A stretch of DNA of 5,801 nucleotides from Herminiimonas sp. (GTDB lineage Bacteria; Pseudomonadota; Gammaproteobacteria; Burkholderiales; Burkholderiaceae), in assembly GCA_014377155.1 (NCBI GenBank), contig JACMQD010000458.1, forward strand, positions 1 through 5,801. The letters run 5' to 3'. Shown here one piece after another: positions 1-5,801 of this stretch (positions are counted from its first letter, which is position 1; each line of letters opens with the position of its first letter). The translations under genes and the position numbers were made by a program. The notes under the pieces were generated by a model. The model made no database searches and was not told the origin of the DNA. It saw only the letters and a program-made list of their open reading frames with translations.

Positions 1-964
1 CGGTAGCCGGCAGGTGCTCGACGACGCCGGTGCCTGGCCGGTTGCGGCGACTGCGATCCATCAGATCCATGTATCGCGCCGGGGTCATTTCGGTCGCACA
101 CTGATCGATCGTGCCGATCATGGTGTCGAGGCGCTTGGCTACGTTACGCGGTACGGCGCATTGGTGAGCCGGCTTGCGGCAGCCGTAACCGCGGTGTCGA
201 TGCGGCCGGTTCAGGTTCTCGCCCTTGCCGAACGCGCCGGCGACGTCGCGTTGACGTTGTCCGATGGCCGCACGGTAACCGCAGCCATGGTGGTGCAATC
301 GGAAGGTGGCCTGTTCGGCAATCAGCAACAAAAATCCCTGTACCGGGATTACCGGCAGACAGCACTGATTGCCCATGTCACGACTAGCGCCGCAGTGCCG
401 CAGCGCGCTTTCGAACGCTTTACCGATGAAGGACCGTTGGCACTGTTGCCGCAAGATGACGGCTATGCGCTGGTATGGTGTATGCGGCCGGAGACCGCGG
501 GCCGGATGATGGCCCTGCCGGATGCGGCATTTCTGGCAGCGTTGTCGGTAGCATTCGGCACCCGGGTCGGGCGGTTCGAATCGGTCACGCCACGCACTAC
601 CTATGCGCTGGGACTGAACGCCGATCCGGCGACGTCGGCACGTTGTGTCGCCATCGGCAACGCAGCGCAGACCTTGCATCCTGTCGCGGGCCAGGGACTC
701 AATCTCGGACTGCGCGATGCGGCGGTGCTGGCGCGCTGCCTAGCGCGTGATGCCTCGCCGGCGGCACTGCAGGCATTTGCCAACAGCCGAAAAGTCGACC
801 GGACCTTGACGATTCGCCTGACTGACGCGATGGCGCGCGTATTCGCCATGTCGCCGGACGGATCGTTGTCGCAAACACTCCTGGGACTGTCGCTTGGCGC
901 GGTAGATGCACTTCCGCCACTGCGGCAACTACTCGCCGAGCAGATGATGTTCGGACGACGTTGA
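1..964 (+). CDS. ubiH: UbiH-type FAD-dependent ubiquinone biosynthesis hydroxylase, 5' partial
   Basis: Aromatic-ring hydroxylase of the UbiH/UbiF/Coq6 flavoprotein family, expected to add an oxygen to the ring of a polyprenylphenol intermediate of ubiquinone. The frame is open to the left edge: the first complete codon is at 2 and reads GSRQ before the GTG at 14, and GSRQ-L belongs to the conserved family N-terminal part, so the GTG is not the true start. About 320 residues are visible against a usual 390-400, so the N-terminal GxGxxG FAD-binding fold is outside the window. Counting from position 2, visible family marks are HVSRRGHFG (residues 23-31), RDYRQTALIAHV (115-126), AFERFTDEGPLALLP (136-150) and the second FAD motif GNAAQTLHPVAGQGLNLGLRD (219-239), with the GN-AAQTLHP form typical of UbiH. 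The usual central A-D-G motif reads Q-S-E-G-G (about 99-103). The stop TGA is at 962-964. Assignment to UbiH rather than another family member is likely but not certain. Confidence 0.86.
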   Translation, partial: GSRQVLDDAGAWPVAATAIHQIHVSRRGHFGRTLIDRADHGVEALGYVTRYGALVSRLAAAVTAVSMRPVQVLALAERAGDVALTLSDGRTVTAAMVVQSEGGLFGNQQQKSLYRDYRQTALIAHVTTSAAVPQRAFERFTDEGPLALLPQDDGYALVWCMRPETAGRMMALPDAAFLAALSVAFGTRVGRFESVTPRTTYALGLNADPATSARCVAIGNAAQTLHPVAGQGLNLGLRDAAVLARCLARDASPAALQAFANSRKVDRTLTIRLTDAMARVFAMSPDGSLSQTLLGLSLGAVDALPPLRQLLAEQMMFGRR

Positions 965-1038
965 GACAGTCCGGCACGAGAAGACTACCTTAAAAAATTT
1001 ACGTCGAGCCCACCTGCTAGGGTCGCGTATCGGAAAGC

Positions 1039-1078
1039 AAAAAAGCCGCTGCGGTTATCTCCACAGCGGCTTTTTTTT
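1039..1078. terminator. Bidirectional Rho-independent terminator between ubiH and pntB
   Basis: The 7-bp stem GCCGCTG (1045-1051) pairs with CAGCGGC (1064-1070). Six A (1039-1044) lie on one side and eight T (1071-1078) on the other, so either strand yields a GC-rich hairpin followed by a U-run. Two more G-C pairs (1053-1054 with 1061-1062) can form past one mismatch, leaving the loop TTATCT. It lies 74 nt past the ubiH stop and 14 nt past the pntB stop, so it can end both convergent transcripts. The rest of the 965-1092 gap holds nothing else I can identify. Confidence 0.92.
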
Positions 1079-1092
1079 GTCAGCGAGCGTGA

Positions 1093-2529
1093 TTATTCGA
1101 CTGCCTTGACCATGTCTTCGATGACCTTTTTGGCATCGCCGAACACCATCATCGTCTTGTCCATGTAGAACAGTTCATTGTCCAGACCGGCGTAACCGGC
1201 AGCCATCGAGCGCTTGTTGACGATCACGGTTTTGGCTTTGTAGGCTTCCAGAATCGGCATGCCGGCAATCGACGATTTCGGGTCCTTGGCCGCCGGGTTG
1301 ACGACGTCGTTGGCGCCCAGTACCAGCACCACGTCGGCCTGGCCGAATTCGCTGTTGATGTCTTCCATCTCGAACACCTGGTCGTAGGGCACTTCGGCTT
1401 CTGCCAGCAACACGTTCATATGGCCCGGCATGCGCCCTGCCACCGGATGGATCGCATATTTGACGATGACACCCTTGTGTGTGAGCTTTTCGGTCAGTTC
1501 CTTCAGCGCGTGCTGGGCGCGGGCCACGGCCAGACCATAGCCCGGGACAATGATCACGGTTTCTGCATTACCCATCAGGAATGCGGCGTCGTCGGCCGAA
1601 CCGGATTTGACCGGCCGTGCCGCCTGATCTCCAGCGGCAGCCGCCGCCGCCGGGTCGCCGCCGAAGCCACCCAGGATGACATTGAAGAACGACCGGTTCA
1701 TCGCCTTGCACATGATATAGGACAAAATCGCACCGCTGGACCCGACCAGCGAACCGGCAATGATCAGCATCGAATTATTCAGCGAGAAACCGATCCCGGC
1801 CGCGGCCCAGCCGGAATAGCTGTTGAGCATCGACACCACCACCGGCATGTCGGCGCCGCCGATTGGGATGATGATCAGCACGCCCAGCACGAAGGCGATC
1901 ACCGCCATCAGGATGAAGGGCAGCCAGGCCTGGGTCATGCAAAACATGATGCCGAAACCGACCATCGCGATGGCCAGGATCAGGTTGACGAAATGCTGAC
2001 CTTTGAAGCTGACCGGCGCGCCCTGGAACAGGCGGAACTTGTATTTGCCCGACAGCTTGCCGAATGCAATCACAGAACCGGAGAACGTGATGGCGCCGAC
2101 AAAAGTACCGATGAACAATTCGATCCGGTTACCGAGCGGGATCAGCGCATCGCGCGCAGTGATGTTGAAGGCCCATGGCTCGGAGACGATCGCCACCGCG
2201 ATACAGACTGCAGCCAGACCGATCAGCGAGTGCATCGCTGCGACCAGTTCCGGCATTTTGGTCATTTCGACGCGCTTGGCCAGAATCGCGCCGATACTGC
2301 CGCCGACCACGACACCGAGGATCACCAGGCCGAAACCGAGACCGCCGCCGGCCGCTTCGCCCCGCAGCTTGACGATTAGAGCGATGGTCGTTACCACCGC
2401 GATGGCCATGCCGATCATGCCAAAGGTATTGCCACGGCGCGCCGTCGATGGATGCGAAAGGCCCTTCAGTGCCTGGATGAAGCAGACCGAAGCGATCAGG
2501 TACAACATCGTTACCATGTTCATGCTCAT
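1093..2529 (-). CDS. pntB: NAD(P) transhydrogenase beta subunit (PntB)
   Basis: Beta subunit of the inner-membrane proton-translocating transhydrogenase, which drives hydride transfer from NADH to NADP+ with the proton gradient. It has 478 residues, close to the E. coli length of 462. Residues 5-275 form about nine hydrophobic membrane segments. His100 in [10 protein letters not shown], and Asp227 and Asn236 in [20 protein letters not shown], match the residues studied in E. coli as beta-His91, Asp213 and Asn222 of the proton path. An Ala-rich linker (293-299) leads to the soluble NADP-binding domain III (about 322-478), with [10 protein letters not shown] (330-339), [18 protein letters not shown] (361-378) and GANDVVNP (405-412). 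The start ATG overlaps the pntAB stop as ATGA (2526-2529), indicating translational coupling; AAGGAG (2537-2542) sits 7 nt upstream. It is the last gene of the operon and is followed by the shared terminator. All expected motifs are intact. Confidence 0.97.
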   Translation of the reverse strand: MSMNMVTMLYLIASVCFIQALKGLSHPSTARRGNTFGMIGMAIAVVTTIALIVKLRGEAAGGGLGFGLVILGVVVGGSIGAILAKRVEMTKMPELVAAMHSLIGLAAVCIAVAIVSEPWAFNITARDALIPLGNRIELFIGTFVGAITFSGSVIAFGKLSGKYKFRLFQGAPVSFKGQHFVNLILAIAMVGFGIMFCMTQAWLPFILMAVIAFVLGVLIIIPIGGADMPVVVSMLNSYSGWAAAGIGFSLNNSMLIIAGSLVGSSGAILSYIMCKAMNRSFFNVILGGFGGDPAAAAAAGDQAARPVKSGSADDAAFLMGNAETVIIVPGYGLAVARAQHALKELTEKLTHKGVIVKYAIHPVAGRMPGHMNVLLAEAEVPYDQVFEMEDINSEFGQADVVLVLGANDVVNPAAKDPKSSIAGMPILEAYKAKTVIVNKRSMAAGYAGLDNELFYMDKTMMVFGDAKKVIEDMVKAVE

Positions 2530-2846
2530 TGCTTGGCTCCTTCTGCTGCCTTGACCTTGGGTTCTTTTTTCTTGAACATTTCAAGCATGCGCTGCGTAAC
2601 CAGGAAACCACCGAATACATTGACAGCGGCCAGTGCTACGGCAAGTGTGCCGAAGAACTGGCCGATCGGACCTTCGGTGACGCCGGCCGCCAGCATGGCG
2701 CCGACGATGATGATGGCAGATATTGCATTGGTTACCGCCATCAACGGCGTATGCAATGCCGGCGTGACGGTCCAGACGACGTGATAGCCGACGTAAATCG
2801 CCAGTACGAAGATGATGAGATTGGTGACGGTGTGACTGATTTCCAT
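2526..2846 (-). CDS. pntAB: NAD(P) transhydrogenase alpha subunit part 2, membrane domain (PntAB)
   Basis: Small membrane subunit of the transhydrogenase, equal to the C-terminal part of the E. coli PntA chain but encoded separately here. It has 106 residues with three hydrophobic helices at about 8-26, 40-57 and 64-84, and a Lys-rich polar tail from residue 92 (KKKEPKVKA). The family signature [16 protein letters not shown] (21-36), followed by [14 protein letters not shown], is clear. With PntB it forms the proton-conducting domain II. The start ATG (2844-2846) has AAGAGG (2852-2857) 5 nt upstream. The gene is separated from panD by 96 nt, the only loose junction in the operon, and overlaps pntB by 4 nt. 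Confidence 0.96.
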   Translation of the reverse strand: MEISHTVTNLIIFVLAIYVGYHVVWTVTPALHTPLMAVTNAISAIIIVGAMLAAGVTEGPIGQFFGTLAVALAAVNVFGGFLVTQRMLEMFKKKEPKVKAAEGAKQ

Positions 2847-2857
2847 GATCGCCTCTT

Positions 2858-2950
2858 TTATTTTTCGGGACGGATACTTTCCAGACCCATTGTTCCAGTT
2901 CGATGGCAGGCGCCGCAGCGCAGGCCGATCTCGATTACCGCACTACGCTT
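2858..2950 (-). other. Start-less reading frame with a CxxCH motif in the panD-pntAB gap
   Basis: The 96-nt gap between panD and pntAB is open in one minus-strand frame between a TGA at 2951-2953, inside panD, and a TAA at 2858-2860. The 30 codons contain the stretch [16 protein letters not shown], whose CGACH fits the CxxCH haem-attachment pattern of c-type cytochromes, followed by T-G as in some small cytochromes. The TAA lies just before the pntAB ribosome binding site, where an operon gene would be expected to end. However, there is no ATG, GTG or TTG before the motif and no ribosome binding site, and the frame is far too short for a cytochrome domain or an export signal. It may be a remnant of a lost gene, the end of a gene broken by a mutation, or chance. 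I do not call it a gene. Confidence 0.2.
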
Positions 2951-3302
2951 TCAGACCGGTCATCTGGTTTTTATCATCGACAAATACGATTTTTGGTACG
3001 TAGGTCTCGATTTCGGTACTGATCATCGGCGCATAGGTGCAGATGATCAGCAGGTCGCCCAGATGGGCGCGCCGCGCGGCCGCACCGTTGAGCGAAATCT
3101 CGCCGCTGCCGCGCTTGCCGCGAATCGCATAAGTCGAAAAGCGCTCGCCGTTGTTGACATTGTAGAGTTCGATTTTCTCGAACTCGCGAATATCCGCCGC
3201 CTCGAGCAGATTTTCATCTATACCGCAGGAGCCTTCGTAATGCAGGTCACACTGGGTCACCGCAGCACGATGAATTTTTGCGCGCAGCATGATGCGTTGC
3301 AT
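2943..3302 (-). CDS. panD: Aspartate 1-decarboxylase (PanD)
   Basis: Pyruvoyl-dependent enzyme that converts L-aspartate to beta-alanine and CO2 in the cytoplasm, feeding pantothenate and CoA synthesis. It has 119 residues (E. coli 126). The proenzyme cleavage site is exact: in HYEGSC the Gly24-Ser25 bond is where self-processing makes the alpha chain with its pyruvoyl end. Lys9, His11, Arg54, Thr57, Tyr58 and Asn72 fall at the E. coli positions, and the RFSTYAI and SLNGAAA stretches are conserved. A longer frame reaches 3341, but the ATG at 3300-3302 is chosen because it gives the family N-terminus (M-Q-R-I-M-L), keeps Ser at 25, and has AAGGG (3308-3312) 5 nt upstream, overlapping the pntAA stop. 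It starts 8 nt after pntAA, so the two are almost certainly cotranscribed. Confidence 0.96.
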   Translation of the reverse strand: MQRIMLRAKIHRAAVTQCDLHYEGSCGIDENLLEAADIREFEKIELYNVNNGERFSTYAIRGKRGSGEISLNGAAARRAHLGDLLIICTYAPMISTEIETYVPKIVFVDDKNQMTGLKA

Positions 3303-3310
3303 CGCAGCCC

Positions 3311-4426
3311 TTATTTGCGCAAGACGTCGCCGCCTGTGCACAACAGGGTTGCCGCCACGATTTCGTCGTCGCGGTTAATCGCCAGTCCGCCTTCGGGATT
3401 GATGATTAGCTTGAGGAAGTCGAGGACGTTACGCGAATACAATGCCGACGCGTCGGCCGCCACCATCGAGGCCAGATTCGGCTCGCCGATGATATGAACG
3501 CCATACTTGGTCACGGTCTTGCCGAGTTCGGACAGCGGGCAATTACCGCCCTGCTCTACCGCCATGTCGACGATGACCGAGCCGGGTTTCATGGCCTTGA
3601 CGGTATCTTCGCTGATCAGGATCGGCGCCTTGCGGCCTGGTATCAATGCAGTGGTGATGATGATGTCGGCAAGTTTGGCGCGCTCGTGCACCAGTTCGCC
3701 CTGACGACGCATCCAGTCGGCCGGCATCGCGCGCGCATAGCCGCCGACGCCCTTGGCGATTTCTTTTTCTTCTTCGGTCAGAAATGGCACGTCGATAAAC
3801 TTGGCGCCCAGCGATTCGACCTGTTCCTTGACCGGCGGACGCACGTCCGACGCTTCGATCACGGCACCTAAACGCTTTGCCGTCGCAATTGCCTGCAAAC
3901 CGGCGACGCCGACGCCCATGATCAGCATGCGTGCTGCCTTGACGGTGCCAGCAGCAGTCATCAGCATCGGCATGAAGCGCTGGTAGGTATTGGCGGCAAG
4001 CATTACGGCTTTGTAACCGGCAATGTTGGCCTGTGACGACAACACGTCCATCGACTGCGCGCGCGTGATGCGCGGCGCGGCTTCCAGTGCGAAGGCGGTC
4101 AGTCCGTGCGTCGCCATGGCGGAAATGTTTTCTGCATCGAACGGATTGAGCATGCCGACCACGACCGTGCCGGCTTTCATCAGTGCGCGCTCGTCAGGCG
4201 ACGGTGCCCTTACCTTCAGAACCATTTCGGCAGCGAAGGCATCGGCCGCGCCGACAATGGTCGCGCCGGCTGCCATGTAAGCATCGTCGGTCACGCTGGA
4301 GGCGACGCCTGCACCGGACTGCACGATGACCTGATGTTTAGCCGCGATCAGCTTCTTCACCGTTTCGGGGGTTGCGGCAACGCGGGTCTCACCTGACCGC
4401 GTCTCGGCGGGGATGCCGATTCTCAT
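3311..4426 (-). CDS. pntAA: NAD(P) transhydrogenase alpha subunit part 1, NAD(H)-binding (PntAA)
   Basis: Soluble, peripheral NAD(H)-binding domain I of the proton-translocating transhydrogenase, homologous to alanine dehydrogenase; it binds NADH and passes hydride to NADP+ held by PntB. It has 371 residues and no membrane segment, as expected for the split form, where the membrane part is the separate pntAB gene. The N-terminus MRIGIPAE is typical. Visible marks are the signature [16 protein letters not shown] (119-134), the Rossmann loop GVGVAG (171-176) with the strand end EASDVRP (191-197), LIPGRKAP (261-268) and [14 protein letters not shown] (284-297). The start ATG (4424-4426) has the strong site TTGGAGAG (4432-4439) with a suitable spacer. 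It is the first gene of the minus-strand operon; the upstream region carries a possible promoter and an 8-nt complement of this ribosome binding site. Confidence 0.97.
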   Translation of the reverse strand: MRIGIPAETRSGETRVAATPETVKKLIAAKHQVIVQSGAGVASSVTDDAYMAAGATIVGAADAFAAEMVLKVRAPSPDERALMKAGTVVVGMLNPFDAENISAMATHGLTAFALEAAPRITRAQSMDVLSSQANIAGYKAVMLAANTYQRFMPMLMTAAGTVKAARMLIMGVGVAGLQAIATAKRLGAVIEASDVRPPVKEQVESLGAKFIDVPFLTEEEKEIAKGVGGYARAMPADWMRRQGELVHERAKLADIIITTALIPGRKAPILISEDTVKAMKPGSVIVDMAVEQGGNCPLSELGKTVTKYGVHIIGEPNLASMVAADASALYSRNVLDFLKLIINPEGGLAINRDDEIVAATLLCTGGDVLRK

Positions 4427-4431
4427 GAGTT

Positions 4432-4508
4432 CTCTCCAAGGATTAGAAATACTTGCTTAAATATTACACGTAAACCTAAAATAAGCACAATCGTTCTTTT
4501 TTGGAGAG
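4432..4508 (-). repeat. Inverted 8-mer pairing with the pntAA ribosome binding site
   Basis: The pntAA ribosome binding site reads TTGGAGAG on the minus strand (4439-4432). An exact complement, CTCTCCAA on the same strand (4508-4501), lies 61 nt upstream. In a transcript starting above 4508 the two could form an 8-bp helix hiding the site. If transcription starts at the nearer promoter candidate, the upstream arm would not be transcribed. The repeat itself is seen directly; any regulatory role is inference. Confidence 0.35.
4461..4490 (-). promoter_or_regulatory. Candidate sigma-70 promoter for the pnt operon
   Basis: On the minus strand, TTGTGC (4490-4485) is followed after 18 nt by TAATAT (4466-4461). 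Each box matches the consensus only partly (3 of 6 and 4 of 6). Transcription would start near 4454, giving a leader of about 28 nt to the pntAA ATG. The AT-rich sequence allows alternatives, for example TTTACG (4474-4469) with TATTTC (4451-4446) at 17-nt spacing. It is chosen by position and spacing only. Confidence 0.35.
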
Positions 4509-4568
4509 TTTGTACTAATTTTTTATGCTGTATGCGAATCCGCCTGAAACTTGGGTAATGTCAGTGCG

Positions 4569-4622
4569 ATCGGCGGAACCTTTATCGGGTCGCCGATTTT
4601 GCCCGGTTTTTGTCAAAAAACC
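4569..4622 (+). other. Two tandem hairpins in the intergenic region
   Basis: The first hairpin pairs ATCGGCG (4569-4575) with CGCCGAT (4591-4597); an inner ACC/GGT helix (4578-4580 with 4588-4590) extends it past a 2-nt bulge. On the plus strand it runs directly into TTTT (4597-4600), like a weak intrinsic terminator. Seven bases downstream, GGTTTTT (4605-4611) pairs with AAAAACC (4616-4622) around a 4-nt loop. No plus-strand gene lies immediately before them, so their role is unknown; they could end a short RNA or be part of a long pnt leader on the other strand. Confidence 0.35.
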
Positions 4623-4807
4623 AAACATTCGATCACGATTAGTTGGGAAATTTTAAAAATGTTTTGCAAAGCCCACGCTGCGATGTTTTATAACATGAAA
4701 TTTCAGCATTTTGCTTTCGCAAGGACAATATTCAACAGCCATCCAGGGTTGCCCGTATTCCTTCAGACGTCTCTGCCGCACCACAGCAATTCTTCCCCGA
4801 GCCGAGG

Positions 4808-4813
4808 TAGAAT
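4808..4813 (+). promoter_or_regulatory. Candidate -10 box for nudJ-mnmA
   Basis: TAGAAT matches the sigma-70 -10 consensus at 5 of 6 bases and lies 21 nt before the nudJ ATG, giving a short leader of about 15 nt. The sequence at the expected -35 distance (about 4785-4790, AGCAAT) is poor, so the call rests on the -10 box and position. Confidence 0.4.
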
Positions 4814-4834
4814 GGCGCCTCTCCCGAGGATCCT

Positions 4835-5801
<967 letters not shown>

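Larger units (their letters stand above)
4427..4834. other. Divergent intergenic region, no convincing gene
   Basis: These 408 bases separate the minus-strand pnt operon from the plus-strand nudJ-mnmA unit. Stretches around 4441-4530 and 4600-4735 are visibly AT-rich compared with the flanking genes. The region holds candidate promoters for both sides, an inverted repeat matching the pntAA ribosome binding site, and three small hairpins: 4569-4597, 4605-4622, and ATGTT/AACAT at 4683-4696. The open frames here (4525-4656 and 4551-4838, plus strand) have no good ribosome binding site and no recognisable protein features. I see no known riboswitch pattern. Confidence 0.7.

Noticed and set aside
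1420..2379. A 319-codon plus-strand open frame opposite pntB
   Set aside because: It is antisense to the clearly identified pntB and rich in His, Asp, Gln and Arg, as expected from the complement of GC-rich codons; there is no recognisable domain.
3303..3341. An extended N-terminus for panD starting at 3341
   Set aside because: It would overlap the pntAA end, add 13 Arg-rich residues not found in the family and move Ser25 out of its usual position; the ATG at 3302 has its own ribosome binding site.
3333..3347. Hairpin CCTGT/ACAGG near the pntAA end as a possible terminator
   Set aside because: It has only five base pairs, lies inside the coding sequence, has no T-run, and panD follows 8 nt after the stop.
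2529..3497. A 322-codon plus-strand open frame opposite pntAB, panD and the end of pntAA
   Set aside because: It spans three confirmed genes antisense and has no family motif or suitable ribosome binding site.
4525..4656. A 43-codon plus-strand frame starting with ATG in the intergenic region
   Set aside because: The nearest GGAGAG (4503-4508) is 16 nt from the ATG, which is too far, and the peptide shows no recognisable feature.

Overview
The window looks like ordinary core chromosome of a betaproteobacterium, most likely in the order Burkholderiales and near Oxalobacteraceae (Herminiimonas, Herbaspirillum and Collimonas are the kind of organism meant). This placement rests on protein motifs recalled from memory, the moderately high G+C coding sequence and the gene content; no search was run. 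I see no insertion sequences, phage genes, tRNA or rRNA genes, or CRISPR arrays.

Layout. (1) Positions 1-964, plus strand: the C-terminal four fifths of a UbiH-type FAD monooxygenase of ubiquinone synthesis, cut by the window edge. (2) Positions 1039-1078: a strong hairpin with A-tract and T-tract arms, serving as a shared terminator between two convergent units. (3) Positions 4426 down to 1093, minus strand: a four-gene unit, pntAA - panD - pntAB - pntB. It encodes the three-subunit proton-translocating NAD(P) transhydrogenase, with the aspartate decarboxylase gene panD between the two alpha-subunit genes. Junctions are tight (8 nt between pntAA and panD, a 4-nt ATGA overlap between pntAB and pntB), except for a 96-nt gap between panD and pntAB. 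(4) Positions 4427-4834: a divergent, partly AT-rich intergenic region with candidate promoters and several inverted repeats, but no convincing gene. (5) Positions 4835-5801, plus strand: a NudJ-like Nudix hydrolase overlapping by 8 nt the start of mnmA, the tRNA 2-thiouridylase, which runs off the right edge.

How the genes work together. PntAA, PntAB and PntB form one membrane enzyme that uses the proton gradient to reduce NADP+ with NADH. PanD makes beta-alanine for pantothenate and hence CoA, a pathway that uses NADPH at the ketopantoate reductase step, so the grouping makes metabolic sense but is not proof of a functional link. The nudJ-mnmA pair is the same arrangement known from Escherichia coli.

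I found no clearly new system. The points most worth a second look are panD inside the transhydrogenase operon, a start-less reading frame with a CxxCH motif in the panD-pntAB gap, and an exact 8-nt complement of the pntAA ribosome binding site about 60 nt upstream of it.
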